A stretch of DNA of 64,000 nucleotides from Pseudomonadota bacterium (lineage in GTDB: Bacteria; Pseudomonadota; Gammaproteobacteria; Steroidobacterales; Steroidobacteraceae): NCBI GenBank assembly GCA_023391815.1, contig JAEWAF010000035.1:1-64000 (forward strand). Direction: 5' to 3'. The notes below the pieces were generated by a model. It made no database searches and was not told where the DNA came from. It worked only from the letters and a program-made list of their open reading frames with translations. Each line of letters starts with the position of its first letter. The first letter of the stretch is position 1. The position numbers were made by a program, and so were the translations under genes. Below, piece after piece: positions 26,182 to 35,862 of this stretch.

Positions 26182-27177
26182 TCAGCCGGGCGGAGCCGCC
26201 AGCAGCGACGAAACTGTACGCTTGGAAATGCCCGCGACTGTCCGGACGGTGGTGGAGATCGCTTCGCCGTCGGCTCGGGCGAGCGTGTCGGCGAATCCCG
26301 CCGCAAAGTCTTGCCAGTAGGCACCGCGAGCGTCGGCCGCCGAATCGCCATCGATGTTCTGAGCGGCCTGTTCCAGCACGCCGCGCACGTCGCCATACGA
26401 CTTGCGAATCAGCAGCTGGGCCTGAGCAATGTCCTGCAGCGCCTTGCGTGGATCGGCCCCACTCCACTGCGACGGCTGAATCGCCTGCTCCGCGACCACG
26501 GTGCGAACATGATTGAACTGGCCCGTTGGAAAGCGCCGACCGCCGCCGCGGATGGCGAGCGAGTCGCGAACCTGCGGCCAATCCTTTTCTGAAACGCTGA
26601 ACGCCAACTCACCCTTCGCATCTCGCGTGGCGCGTACGCCCATCGGGGTCAAGGCGCGATCCAGCGCGGTGACGATCGCCGTGTCGGACTGAGTGGGATC
26701 GATCGTGACCGAGCTCGCCTGGCGCGACCATTTGCCGACCGCGAACCTCAAGGTTTCAGTGTCGCCGTTCCGCAATGTTTCGAGGCTCAAGCCGCGCACG
26801 GCGAACTCCTGCTTCGCCTTCGCATCCGAGTTGAATTTCAGATTGCCGTCCAGCGTACCCGCCGTCGCCGACGAACGTTGTTGCCAGAACTGATTGAACT
26901 TCTCGATGGCCGCGGTCGCATCGCCGCTGTTCATTTGCTTGCGGAGCGCACGCAGTCGAGCGTCGGCTTCTGACAGGAATTGCAACGCTTGCTGCGCGCC
27001 CGAGACCTGCCGATTCAGCTGGCCGTTGTAGGACTTGAGACCTCCGCGCAGCGACGTCTGGGCGACCGGCTCGACTTTACCGACCGGTGCGGGAAATTCA
27101 GTGCGGGTTAGCGAGACGCCTTCAACGGCGCCCCGCGGTGTCACCTGACGGCCTGAATCGACGACGGAGAGTTGCAT
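26182..27177 (-). CDS. Uncharacterised protein at the end of the flgBCDEFGHIJKL operon
   Basis: The 331-residue protein lies 24 nt downstream of flgL on the same strand. It is Gln/Ala-rich and helical, without a signal peptide. Residues about 43-95 (SYNGQLNRQVSGAQQALQFL followed by SEADARLRALRKQM) form a long amphipathic helix of flagellin/hook-associated character. I recognise no family. In lateral flagellar loci, lafW, a putative hook-associated protein, lies directly after flgL. By position this could be its counterpart, but sequence does not prove it. Confidence 0.7.
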   Translation of the reverse strand: MQLSVVDSGRQVTPRGAVEGVSLTRTEFPAPVGKVEPVAQTSLRGGLKSYNGQLNRQVSGAQQALQFLSEADARLRALRKQMNSGDATAAIEKFNQFWQQRSSATAGTLDGNLKFNSDAKAKQEFAVRGLSLETLRNGDTETLRFAVGKWSRQASSVTIDPTQSDTAIVTALDRALTPMGVRATRDAKGELAFSVSEKDWPQVRDSLAIRGGGRRFPTGQFNHVRTVVAEQAIQPSQWSGADPRKALQDIAQAQLLIRKSYGDVRGVLEQAAQNIDGDSAADARGAYWQDFAAGFADTLARADGEAISTTVRTVAGISKRTVSSLLAAPPG

Positions 27178-27201
27178 GCGAGACTTCGGTCAGCGGCCAG
27201 A

Positions 27202-28116
27202 TCAGATGGCGTCGAACAACGAGAGCTTGCTGACCTGGGCATACGCCTTCTGCGTGGCCTGCACCGCCGTCGTGTAACCGTTCAACTTCACCGCCGCGTC
27301 ACCATAGTCGAGCTGTCCCAGAGTCAGGGCCGCCTGCTGATTCGACAAGCTGACATTAGCGTGGCTGGTCTCCAGCGTCGCGAGAATGTTCTGCGCGCCG
27401 CCCAAGCCGGCGACACGGCCGCTGACGCTTTCGATCACGTCGTCGAGCGAGCCCATCGCGGCGGTGATATCGGCACGCACGGCCGCATCGTTCACGTTCG
27501 CGCCCGGCACCTGCAATGTGGTCAGCACACGCTGCAACTGGTTGAGCATGCCGGCCACTTCCGGCAACGTGATGTTGGAGGGCTGGGTCACGCCGGGGCC
27601 GACCGCCACTCGCTGCGATTCGGTGTTGCCCGTGAAGCTATAACGAGATCCCACCGGCGCGGCCGGATCGTAAGTGATGGTCGGCGAGTCGACCGCCGTG
27701 CCGGAGAAGATGTAACGACCTTCCGCATCGGCGCTGTTCGCGACATAGAACATGCTGTCGATCAGCGGCTGCAAGGACCCGGCCATGGCGGCCACGTCCT
27801 CCGAGGTATTGGCGCCGTTACCCGCCCAGACGAGCAAATCGCGCGCGCTCAACATGTCGTTTGACATGCTGGTGAGATACACCTCGTTCTGCGTCAGCCG
27901 GCTTTGCAGGGCGGTGATGTTTTCGCGGTACTGATCGAGCGCCGCTTCTTCGCGATACAGACGCGACAGACGCACCGTGGTGACCGGATGTTCCGAAGGC
28001 AGCGTGTATCGTTGGCCGCTGGCCATCTTTTGCAGAATGTCCTCCAGGCGGAAGGACGCCTTCTGCAAGGCCGTGTTCATGGTTGTGTGATACTGCGTGC
28101 TGGAGATGCGCATCAT
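27202..28116 (-). CDS. flgL: Flagellar hook-associated protein 3
   Basis: The 304-residue flagellin-like protein begins MMRISSTQYHTTMNTALQKA and ends in a flagellin-type C-terminal helix (SHANVSLSNQQAALTLGQLD, TQKAYAQVSKLSLFDAI). FlgL is the second hook-filament junction protein. The second codon is also in an alternative start context (Met2). It follows flgK with a short gap. Confidence 0.95.
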   Translation of the reverse strand: MMRISSTQYHTTMNTALQKASFRLEDILQKMASGQRYTLPSEHPVTTVRLSRLYREEAALDQYRENITALQSRLTQNEVYLTSMSNDMLSARDLLVWAGNGANTSEDVAAMAGSLQPLIDSMFYVANSADAEGRYIFSGTAVDSPTITYDPAAPVGSRYSFTGNTESQRVAVGPGVTQPSNITLPEVAGMLNQLQRVLTTLQVPGANVNDAAVRADITAAMGSLDDVIESVSGRVAGLGGAQNILATLETSHANVSLSNQQAALTLGQLDYGDAAVKLNGYTTAVQATQKAYAQVSKLSLFDAI

Positions 28117-28148
28117 GACTGTCGAGCCTCCCGAATACTACAGAACAG

Positions 28149-29528
28149 TCAGCCGAGCAGCGCCAGCGTGCTGTCGAACAGATCGTTCGCGACCGCGATC
28201 ACTTTCATGTTCGCCTGATACATCTGCTGGTACTGCATCAGGTTGATCGCTTCTTCGTCGGTGTTCACGCCGCTGGTGGACTTCCAGCTCTCCTGGGCCT
28301 GGTTGCGCACGGTCTGCGCGGTGTCCATGGCGGCCTGATTCTGCTGACTGTCCATGCCGAGCTTCGCGACCAGCTGCGTCGACGCATCGGACAGCGTCAC
28401 CGAGCCGAGGCCGGGAAGAGTAATCGTGGATGAGCGCAAGCCGATCAACGCCAGCAAGTTGGTGCTGTTGCCGCCGGCGGTGGCCGACGTTGAGAACGCG
28501 AGCTGGCTGCCCTGAATGCCCGGAGTAACGCGGAGCATGCCGGCGGCGGTCGACGAATCGTATTCAAACAACGGCACGCCCGGCGTGCCATCGGGCGCGA
28601 AGCCCGCGGCCAGCTGCGTGTTGACCGCATCCGCCAGCTGCTCGGCCATGTCGCCGACCGATACGATCATCGGCATCAGTGTCTTGGTCTCGTAGTCCTC
28701 GAGGCCACCCAGCTCGCCACCCAGGCCGGTCTTGGGCAGGACGAATGCCTCGGACGCGAACGCGACCTGCAAGGTTTGCGAGCCGTCTGGATTGGTGGTC
28801 GCGCTCATGCTCGCCGCACGTCCACCGACGACCAGCGGCTGACCGCCGCGCAAGGAAATGCTACGCGAGCCATCGGCCTGATCGACCACCTGCAAGGCAA
28901 CGAGCCCGGCGAGCTCATCGATCTTGTTGTCGCGTGCATCGATGAGCGCCGACGGATTCACACCGGTGCCCTGCGTGGCCGCGATCTCTTTGTTCAACTC
29001 GGCGATGTCTTTGGACAGGCCGTTGATCTGAGTGATGGTGGTGTTCCGCTGCTGCACGATCGCCTGACGCTGGTTCGACAACACCTGCGTGAGGCTGTTG
29101 AAACGCTGCGCGAGCGCGTCGGCGGCAGTGATGATCTGTTGACGCAACGGGGTCGAGGTGGGATCGACGCTCGCCGCGTTCAGCGCGCCGAAAAAGGCGT
29201 CGAGGCCGTTGTTGATGCCGGACTCCTCATCGCCCATCACCTGTTCGAGCTGGGTGAGATAAGGTTGCGCGGTCGTGCGCTGACCCAGTTCAGAAGCGGC
29301 GCTCCACATCTGGAGGCTCTTGTAGCTGTCACTGAAGCGCAGCAGTGCTGGAACAGCCACGCCGGCGCCGGCGCTCAGCGCGCCCGTTTGCCGAGGCGCG
29401 ATCGCCGCCAGAAGCACGCCCTGGCGCGTATAGCCCGGCGTCATGACGTTGGCCGTGTTCTGGCTGGTAGCGGCCAGGCCCGCCTGCGCGGCCAGCGCTC
29501 CCGACAATGCGTTATAGATGATGCTCAT
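28149..29528 (-). CDS. flgK: Flagellar hook-associated protein 1
   Basis: The 459-residue protein has an N-terminus with MSIIYNALSGALAAQAGLAA and TPGYTRQGV and a C-terminus with EEAINLMQYQQMYQANMKVI, the standard FlgK ends. It is the hook-filament junction protein next to the hook. The length is at the short end for the family (about 460-550), consistent with a reduced variable domain. Confidence 0.97.
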   Translation of the reverse strand: MSIIYNALSGALAAQAGLAATSQNTANVMTPGYTRQGVLLAAIAPRQTGALSAGAGVAVPALLRFSDSYKSLQMWSAASELGQRTTAQPYLTQLEQVMGDEESGINNGLDAFFGALNAASVDPTSTPLRQQIITAADALAQRFNSLTQVLSNQRQAIVQQRNTTITQINGLSKDIAELNKEIAATQGTGVNPSALIDARDNKIDELAGLVALQVVDQADGSRSISLRGGQPLVVGGRAASMSATTNPDGSQTLQVAFASEAFVLPKTGLGGELGGLEDYETKTLMPMIVSVGDMAEQLADAVNTQLAAGFAPDGTPGVPLFEYDSSTAAGMLRVTPGIQGSQLAFSTSATAGGNSTNLLALIGLRSSTITLPGLGSVTLSDASTQLVAKLGMDSQQNQAAMDTAQTVRNQAQESWKSTSGVNTDEEAINLMQYQQMYQANMKVIAVANDLFDSTLALLG

Positions 29529-29563
29529 TGCTGGAAGGGAGAGCGACCGGCGCCGCTGGAAAC

Positions 29564-29854
29564 TTAAGTCTTCGGTAACAGCTGACGCACGATCACGTCG
29601 GCAATGCCGAACGCACGCTGCCTGGACATCACGTCGGCAACCGACGTGTCCGCGTAGTCGAGCATGTCGCTGTTGGTGTTCTTGCCGTAGATGCTGTCTT
29701 CGCCGGCGATTTCTTTGGTCGCGCTCCGCATCTGGCGCAGCATCTGCGAGATGAAAAAGCTCTCGAACTTCTCCGCCGCCTGCTGGACCTTGGCACGGTA
29801 GATAACGTCCTCGTCGGACGTCGTCGCTGGCGATGAAATGGCACTGACGTTCAT
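29564..29854 (-). CDS. flgJ: Flagellar rod-binding protein, FlgJ N-terminal domain only
   Basis: The 96-residue protein, started at MNVSAISSPATTSDEDVIYR, contains the rod-assembly region: AAEKFESFFISQMLRQMRSA and MLDYADTSVADVMSRQRAFGIADVIVRQL. The C-terminal peptidoglycan hydrolase domain of enterobacterial FlgJ is missing, so it scaffolds the rod only; any wall opening must be done by another enzyme. Upstream frame extension is compositionally unlike the family. It sits between flgI and flgK. Confidence 0.9.
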   Translation of the reverse strand: MNVSAISSPATTSDEDVIYRAKVQQAAEKFESFFISQMLRQMRSATKEIAGEDSIYGKNTNSDMLDYADTSVADVMSRQRAFGIADVIVRQLLPKT

Positions 29855-29862
29855 GACAAAGC

Positions 29863-30993
29863 TCAGATGACCGTCAGCTCGCCTTCGATCGCGCCGACTT
29901 GATCCAGCGCTTGCAGAATGGCCATCAGATCGTCGGGCGTCGCGCCCGTGCTGTTGACCGTATCGATGATGGCCTGGAGGCTCACGCCCTCGGGCCATTG
30001 AAACATGCGACCTTCATCCTGCGAGACCGAGACATCCGACTGCGGCGTCACCACGGTTTGACCCTGGCTCAGCGGGTTCGGCTGACTCACCTGCGGATTC
30101 TCGCTGATGATGACTTTCAAGCCGCCGTGAGAGATCGCGGCGGAACGCACTCGCACGCCTTCGGAAATAACAACGGTACCGGTGCGCGAATTGAACACGA
30201 CCTTCGGCAGCTGCGTGCCTACATCCACCGGCAACGATTCCAGACCCGCGACGAAAGCCACTCGCTGCGTCGGGTCCATCGGTGCGGCGACTTCGACGCT
30301 GGTGGCATTACGTGTCGTGGCTACGGCGCCGTAACGTTTGTTGATGGCCTGGACGATGTTGGTCGCGGTCTGGAAGCTTGGCAACTTCAAGCTCAGCAAC
30401 ACGGTCGGACGCGTATCGAAGTCAGTCTCGATCTCACGTTCGATGGTCGCGCCATTCGGCACGCGGCCCGAAGTCGGCGAATTCACGGTGACACTCGATC
30501 CGCTCGCGCCCTGCGCGGACAGACCACCGACGACGAGGTTGCCTTGAGCCAGCGCATAAACTTCCGAGTCGGCGGCACGCAGCGGCGTTAGCAGCAACAA
30601 ACCGCCTCGCAGGCTCTTCGCATCGCCCATCGAAGAAACGGTCACGTCGATCTTCTGGCCACGACGATAGCCGGGAGGAAACACGGCACTGACCATGACG
30701 GTCGCGACGTTACGCAGTCGAGGGTCGGTCCCTTCCGGGAGCTTCACTCCGAACTGCTTGAGCATATTGGCCACGGACTGGCCCGCGAACTTCACCTGCG
30801 TGCCATCGCCCGTCCCCTGCAAGCCGACGACGAGGCCATACCCGAGCAACTGGTTCTCACGCACGCCTTCGATGCTGACGAGCGAGCGTAACGGCTTGGT
30901 CGGCGACAGCGGCACCTTGGCCGTCGCGTTGACGCTCGGCGCGCCGATCAGCAGCGCCAGCGTCAATGCCTTGAGAATCTTGTGCAGGTACAT
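29863..30993 (-). CDS. flgI: Flagellar P-ring protein
   Basis: The 376-residue protein was started at [20 protein letters not shown], a signal peptide, in preference to a longer frame. Family hallmarks are [28 protein letters not shown]-type [20 protein letters not shown] and VGVRVNS-type repeats, and [19 protein letters not shown] at the end. It forms the ring in the peptidoglycan layer around the rod. Confidence 0.96.
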   Translation of the reverse strand: MYLHKILKALTLALLIGAPSVNATAKVPLSPTKPLRSLVSIEGVRENQLLGYGLVVGLQGTGDGTQVKFAGQSVANMLKQFGVKLPEGTDPRLRNVATVMVSAVFPPGYRRGQKIDVTVSSMGDAKSLRGGLLLLTPLRAADSEVYALAQGNLVVGGLSAQGASGSSVTVNSPTSGRVPNGATIEREIETDFDTRPTVLLSLKLPSFQTATNIVQAINKRYGAVATTRNATSVEVAAPMDPTQRVAFVAGLESLPVDVGTQLPKVVFNSRTGTVVISEGVRVRSAAISHGGLKVIISENPQVSQPNPLSQGQTVVTPQSDVSVSQDEGRMFQWPEGVSLQAIIDTVNSTGATPDDLMAILQALDQVGAIEGELTVI

Positions 30994-31007
30994 GGAGCAG
31001 CGAGTCC

Positions 31008-31673
31008 TTAGAACGGCATCCACGGACTGTTGAAGAAGCGCGTCAACCAGCCCGCCCGATTGGAATCGGCCAAGCTGCCCCGACCTGAATAGGCAATGCG
31101 TGCATTTGCCACACGCTGTGACGAAATTCGGTTCTCGGCGTCGATATCCTCGGCGCGCACGAAGCCGGACACGCGCAGGAACTCTTCACCCTGGTTCAAA
31201 TTCAAGCTCTTCTCGCCGTGAACACGCAACAGTCCGTTCGGCAGGACTTCCTGCACGATGACGGTCAGCGCGCCCTGCAAGGCGTTCTGCTGAGTGCTGG
31301 TCGCGCCGCCCTGGAATGAGCGGTCCGCCGAGATGCTGGTGTTCGCATCGATGGTGCTGTGACCGATCGTGAACGCCGGAATGTCGACGCTGCTGCTCTT
31401 GTTGATGTTGGTATCGGCGCTCTTGCGCGCCTGGGTCGTTTCCTGCAACACGACCGTCAACACATCGCCCGGACGGAACGCACGCACGTCGGCCACCAAT
31501 GCGAACGGACGCTCCGCTGTGAACACGCCGCCCGAAGTGCCCTTCGGCAAAGCGGTGAACTGAGGAACCGGCGGTTCCTCCTCGGCCGGCTTTTGACGCG
31601 GCAGCATCGAGCAGCCGGACACGAGCAGTGCCGCACCGAAAGCAGCGAGCGACAGGCGCACATTCATGATCAT
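31008..31673 (-). CDS. flgH: Flagellar L-ring lipoprotein
   Basis: The 221-residue protein has a lipobox LVSGC with Cys21. [44 protein letters not shown] and [19 protein letters not shown] are FlgH signatures. It forms the outer-membrane ring. Its ATG overlaps the flgG stop (TAATG), implying translational coupling. A Met two codons later is an alternative start. Confidence 0.96.
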   Translation of the reverse strand: MIMNVRLSLAAFGAALLVSGCSMLPRQKPAEEEPPVPQFTALPKGTSGGVFTAERPFALVADVRAFRPGDVLTVVLQETTQARKSADTNINKSSSVDIPAFTIGHSTIDANTSISADRSFQGGATSTQQNALQGALTVIVQEVLPNGLLRVHGEKSLNLNQGEEFLRVSGFVRAEDIDAENRISSQRVANARIAYSGRGSLADSNRAGWLTRFFNSPWMPF

Positions 31674-32461
31674 TACCGGACAGCCGCCGCCAGGTACTGG
31701 AGCATGTTGTCGGCCGAGGTCAGCACCTTCGTGTTCATCTCATAAGTGCGCTGAGCCGCGATCATGTCGACCATTTCTTCGACGACCTGCACGTTCGAGC
31801 CTTCGAGCGCGCCCTGCTTGAGCTTGCCCAGCGCATCCTGACCCGGCGTGCCTTCGGTCGGCGTGCCGCTCGCGACCGTTTCCTGGTACAGGTTGTCGCC
31901 GACAGCGAGCAGGCCCGCGGGATTCATGAAGTTCACCAGCGTGATCTGACCGACCTGCACCGGCTCGGTCTGCCCCGGCACGTTCGCCGAGACCTGGCCG
32001 TCCTCACCGATCACGACGTTGCTCGCATTCGCGGGGATCGTAACTTCCGGAGCGATCGGCATACCCGTCGCGGTGACCAGGCGGCCCTGATCGTTCACGG
32101 TCAGCGCGCCCGAGCGCGTATAGGCAAACTCGCCGTTGGCCTGTTCGACCTGGAAAAACCCTTGCCCGCCGATGGCCACGTCATAGGTCTGACCGGTGGT
32201 CTGGATGTTGCCGGTCGTGAACACCTTCTGCGTGCCGACCAGACGGGTACCGTTGCCTAGCTGCACGCCCGTCGGCGACACCGTGTTGTCGTCGTTGCGC
32301 GCGCCCGGCGGACGCTCCACCTGATAAAACAAATCGGCGAACACCGCGCGGTCGCGCTTGAAGCCGACCGTATTCACGTTGGCGAGATTGTTCGCGATGG
32401 CCTGCAGCTTGGCGTCCTGCGCCTGCACGCCCGTCTTGCTGATCCACATTGCCGGATTCAT
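31673..32461 (-). CDS. flgG: Flagellar distal rod protein
   Basis: The 262-residue protein begins MNPAMWISKTGVQAQDAKLQ, and has ANNLANVNTVGFKRDRAVFADL and the C-terminal EGSNVQVVEEMVDMIAAQRT YEMNTKV segments of the rod/hook family. FlgG forms the distal rod. It ends on the overlap with flgH and follows flgF. Confidence 0.97.
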   Translation of the reverse strand: MNPAMWISKTGVQAQDAKLQAIANNLANVNTVGFKRDRAVFADLFYQVERPPGARNDDNTVSPTGVQLGNGTRLVGTQKVFTTGNIQTTGQTYDVAIGGQGFFQVEQANGEFAYTRSGALTVNDQGRLVTATGMPIAPEVTIPANASNVVIGEDGQVSANVPGQTEPVQVGQITLVNFMNPAGLLAVGDNLYQETVASGTPTEGTPGQDALGKLKQGALEGSNVQVVEEMVDMIAAQRTYEMNTKVLTSADNMLQYLAAAVR

Positions 32462-32476
32462 GAGAGCTCCAATTCG

Positions 32477-33205
32477 TTAGGCGCCGACGAGGCGGTTGCC
32501 GGTTTCGGCCATGCCGTCCGCCGCGCGGTACAGCTTCATTTGAATCTCGAACTCACGAGTGAGATTCATGACGGCGATCATTTCCTCGATGGCGGACACG
32601 TTGCTGCCTTCGAGATGGCCGCTGCGGACGGTGACGGTTTCATCGCCCGCGAATGGCTGGCCGTTGCGCGCGACGATCAAACCCGCGGGATTTTTGGTGA
32701 CTTCAGCCGGCTCGGGCTTCACGAGCCGCAAGCGATCGACCTGCTGCATCTCCGTCGTGCCCGGCGCCTGGATGGAAATGACGCCGTCGCTCGCGATCTG
32801 CACGCGAGTGAACTGTGGCAGAACGATCGGACCGCCGTCGCCGAGCACCGCGCGACCGTCGAGGGTCAGCTGACCATCCTGATCGACGACGAAGTGACCA
32901 GCGCGCGTATACGCCTCGCCCTCGCCGAACTGCACGGCAAAGTAACCCTGGCCGGAAATCGCGACATCCAGATCCTGACCCGTCTGACGCAACACGCCTT
33001 CGCGAGAGGCAACGGAGTTCGCTTGCAGCTGACTCATGTGCCGCGCGTCGTAGCCATAGCCTGTGTTCACGGCCTTGCTGGTCGCCAGTTCCAGGTCGGC
33101 GCGAAAGCCGCCCGTCTCCAGATTGGCGAGATTGTTGGCGTGAATCTGCTGAGCGCGCATGCCGCGTTCGGCGCCGCTCATCAATGTAAAGATCAATGCG
33201 TCCAT
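32477..33205 (-). CDS. flgF: Flagellar proximal rod protein
   Basis: The 242-residue protein begins MDALIFTLMSGAERGMRAQQ, has HANNLANLETGGFRADLE and a C-terminal EGSNVSAIEEMIAVMNLTRE, as FlgF does. It is a proximal rod subunit. The stop lies 15 nt before flgG, and its start overlaps flgE by one base. Confidence 0.95.
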   Translation of the reverse strand: MDALIFTLMSGAERGMRAQQIHANNLANLETGGFRADLELATSKAVNTGYGYDARHMSQLQANSVASREGVLRQTGQDLDVAISGQGYFAVQFGEGEAYTRAGHFVVDQDGQLTLDGRAVLGDGGPIVLPQFTRVQIASDGVISIQAPGTTEMQQVDRLRLVKPEPAEVTKNPAGLIVARNGQPFAGDETVTVRSGHLEGSNVSAIEEMIAVMNLTREFEIQMKLYRAADGMAETGNRLVGA

Positions 33206-34392
33206 CAGATCGCCTGCATCAGCGACTGCATCATCTCGTTCTGGGCCGCGATGACTTTGGAGTTCGCCTGATAATTACGCTGTGAGTTCATCAGCTGCAC
33301 CAGCTGCGAAGTCATGTCGACGTTGGACTGCTCCAGCGTGCCCGGCGTCAGACCGCCGGCCATGCCGACGCCCGGCGTCGAGTACAACGGCATGCCCGAA
33401 GCGCTCGATGTGGTCCAGGCCGTATCGCTGACCTGGATCAACGCGCCTTCCGCGGGGAAGGTCGCGACGGCGAGCGTGCCGATGCGCTGTTTCTCACCGT
33501 TGCTGTACTGAGCCAGCACGCCACCATCCTCAGCCAGCTGCAGGCCGAGATACGTGCCGGCGGCGTAGCCGTTGGACGCGTTGGTGGTGGTCGTCGCTTC
33601 ACCCGCCGACTGCGTCGTGCCCGCGTAGCTCACGTTGAGCGTCAGCGGAGCCGCACCAACAGGCGTGCCAAGCGCGAGCGCCACCGCACCGGCTGGCGCC
33701 GTGAGCTGACCGCTGGTGTTGAAATCGAGCACCGTCGTCGTCGGCACAGCTGTGCCGTCGGTGGTGTAGTGGACCGTCACCTGGTTGGTGCCGGTCTTCA
33801 CGAAATATTGAGTCACGCTGTGCTGAACGCCGAGCGAGTCATACACGACCGACACCATCGAGCCGTTGAACGACAGGGGATCCGTCGAATCGAACGGCAC
33901 CACGGTCGGCGGGGTCCAGTCGGCGGACAGGTTGCCCACGTAGTTCAGCGTGGTGCTGGCCTGCGCGGGGATCTGACCGGTCGGAACTCGCAAATCGCCG
34001 AACGCACCGAGCGCGGCGCTGCCGGCCAGAGCGGCATAACCCTGCACGCGACGGCCGAAGCTGTCGGAGAGATAACCCTCTTTGTCGACCGAGAAGATGC
34101 CGACGCGCGTATAAACTTCCGCGCCCGAAGTATCACGCGTGACGAAGAAGCCGCGGCCCTGCAAGGACGCGTCGAGGCTGCGACCCGTAGTGAGGATGCC
34201 GCCGCCGACATCGATGCTCTGAGTCAGCGATGACGCCTCGGTGCCCATCGCCTGCTGGCCCGCATACATCGCGGCGAAGTTGGCGCGGCTGGATTTGAAA
34301 CCATACGTGCCCGCGTTGGCGATGTTGTTGCTGATGGCATCCAGCTCGGTGTTGATCGCGTTGATGCCGGACAGTGCAATGTTGAAGCTCAT
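33205..34392 (-). CDS. flgE: Flagellar hook protein
   Basis: The 395-residue protein begins MSFNIALSGINAINTELDAI and has ISNNIANAGTYGFKSSRANF and C-terminal EQSNVDMTSQLVQLMNSQRN. The middle variable domain is rich in Thr, Gly and Ala (about 130-290). It polymerises into the hook; length is set by FliK. It lies between flgD and flgF. Confidence 0.97.
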   Translation of the reverse strand: MSFNIALSGINAINTELDAISNNIANAGTYGFKSSRANFAAMYAGQQAMGTEASSLTQSIDVGGGILTTGRSLDASLQGRGFFVTRDTSGAEVYTRVGIFSVDKEGYLSDSFGRRVQGYAALAGSAALGAFGDLRVPTGQIPAQASTTLNYVGNLSADWTPPTVVPFDSTDPLSFNGSMVSVVYDSLGVQHSVTQYFVKTGTNQVTVHYTTDGTAVPTTTVLDFNTSGQLTAPAGAVALALGTPVGAAPLTLNVSYAGTTQSAGEATTTTNASNGYAAGTYLGLQLAEDGGVLAQYSNGEKQRIGTLAVATFPAEGALIQVSDTAWTTSSASGMPLYSTPGVGMAGGLTPGTLEQSNVDMTSQLVQLMNSQRNYQANSKVIAAQNEMMQSLMQAI

Positions 34393-34413
34393 GGGCGCTC
34401 CTGAAGAAAAGAC

Positions 34414-35067
34414 TTATTGGGGACGGCCGTTGAAGGCCGTGATGGCGCTGGCACTGATGCTGCCCAGGGTGCTGACCTGGAGCACGGCGCCATCGGTCGC
34501 GGAGATGCGCACACTCTGCAAGGTGCCCTGCACTTCGATGGCAGGCGTTTCCTTGGTCGCGGTCTCCACGCGCATTGAATACGTGCCGGGCGCGAGGCCC
34601 AGCGTTTCGGGATCGATCTGGAAATTGACTTCGCCGGGCGAGCGCGTGCCGAGTTGGATCCGGCGCTGCTGACCGCTGGAATCTTCCAACACCAGGGTGG
34701 TCGAGGAACTGGCGGATTCGAGTGTGAAACGACCCGGAATCACGCTGTCGCCGACGACCACTCGATCGGACACGGCAGTCACGTTCGAGCCGACCTGCGC
34801 GCCGAGTGCCATCACCTGCATGCTCTCGAGCATCGAGGCGCTCGCCTTGGTCTGCGCGGCCATCTGCTGCATGGATTCGACCTGCGACAGCTGCGTCAGC
34901 TGGCTCACGAACTGGCTCGGATCGGTGGGCTCGAGCGGGTTCTGATTCTTGATCTGCGCGATCAGCAGCCTGGTGAACAGCTGCGACATGTCCCCGTTGC
35001 CGGTGATCGAGTTGGACGGGTTGCCGGCGTTGCTGCCGGAATTCACTCCGTTGGTAGCGGCGGTCAT
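34414..35067 (-). CDS. flgD: Flagellar hook-capping protein
   Basis: The 217-residue protein begins with a Ser/Asn/Gly-rich segment and MSQLFTRLLIAQIKNQNPLE, then PTDPSQFVSQLTQLSQVESM, the FlgD N-terminal motif. The rest is a FlgD Ig-like/tudor region. It caps and permits hook polymerisation. It overlaps nothing and precedes flgE by 21 nt. Confidence 0.95.
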   Translation of the reverse strand: MTAATNGVNSGSNAGNPSNSITGNGDMSQLFTRLLIAQIKNQNPLEPTDPSQFVSQLTQLSQVESMQQMAAQTKASASMLESMQVMALGAQVGSNVTAVSDRVVVGDSVIPGRFTLESASSSTTLVLEDSSGQQRRIQLGTRSPGEVNFQIDPETLGLAPGTYSMRVETATKETPAIEVQGTLQSVRISATDGAVLQVSTLGSISASAITAFNGRPQ

Positions 35068-35069
35068 GA

Positions 35070-35492
35070 TTACTCCTCACCCAGTCGCAACAGGGCCGTC
35101 TGCATGGACTTCAGCCGGCTCAGCACTTCGACGTTGGTTTCGAACGCGCGCGAGGCCGCCATCATGTCGGTCATCTCGGCGACGGAATTCACATTGGGAT
35201 AGAACACCACGCCTTCGGCGTTGGCGAGCGGGTTGTCCGGCTCGTACGATTCGCGCACCGGCTCCGTGCTCTGCACGACATCGAGCACCTGGACCTTGGC
35301 ACCGGCGAGCGCTTCGTCGGTCGCGTTCCGCTCGAACACGGCGGCGAAGACCGGCTTGCGGGCGCGATACGCTTCGGCCTCCGAGCTCGCGGCGGTATCC
35401 GCATTGGCCAGATTGCTGGCGATGGTATTGAGCCGCACACTCTGTGCATTCATCGCGGAGCCCGCGATGTTGGCGATATCACGAAACGACAT
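35070..35492 (-). CDS. flgC: Flagellar basal-body rod protein
   Basis: The 140-residue protein begins MSFRDIANIAGSAMNAQSVR and ends with SRAFETNVEVLSRLKSMQTALLRLG, with the Asn of NAEGVVFYPNVNSVAEMTDM and MMAASRAFE typical of FlgC. It is a proximal rod protein, 3 nt downstream of flgB. Confidence 0.96.
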   Translation of the reverse strand: MSFRDIANIAGSAMNAQSVRLNTIASNLANADTAASSEAEAYRARKPVFAAVFERNATDEALAGAKVQVLDVVQSTEPVRESYEPDNPLANAEGVVFYPNVNSVAEMTDMMAASRAFETNVEVLSRLKSMQTALLRLGEE

Positions 35493-35495
35493 GCG

Positions 35496-35861
35496 TTAAC
35501 CCTCGATGGCCTTGGCCAGCCCGCGCAACTTCATGCCGATGAAGGTCAGGGAGGTTTGGAAGTCGGAGGCATTCTGCGAGAATGCGGCCTGCTCCACGCC
35601 GAGCTCGACGGTGTTGCCGTCGGCCGAGGGGTGATTGGGCACGCGATACATCGTCTCCGGCGCACCGGTATCGAGCGCCAGACCGCCCTCTTCGCTCGCC
35701 GCCGTGGCACGAGCGAGGCTCGCGGCGAAGTCGATGTCGCGAGCCTGATAACCGGGCGTGCTCTCGTTGGCGAGATTCGACGCGAGAACCTTGGTGCGCT
35801 CGGCGCGCAGACGCAGAGCGTCGGCGTGAATACCCAGAGCTTTGTCGAAGTTGATGGCCAT
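35496..35861 (-). CDS. flgB: Flagellar basal-body rod protein
   Basis: The 121-residue protein begins MAINFDKALGIHADALRLRA and has SNLANESTPGYQARDIDFAA and the C-terminal AFSQNASDFQTSLTFIGMKL. It is the first rod protein of the operon. Its start codon overlaps the likely flgA start on the opposite strand, so promoters for both lie inside coding sequence. Confidence 0.95.
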   Translation of the reverse strand: MAINFDKALGIHADALRLRAERTKVLASNLANESTPGYQARDIDFAASLARATAASEEGGLALDTGAPETMYRVPNHPSADGNTVELGVEQAAFSQNASDFQTSLTFIGMKLRGLAKAIEG

Positions 35862-35862
35862 G

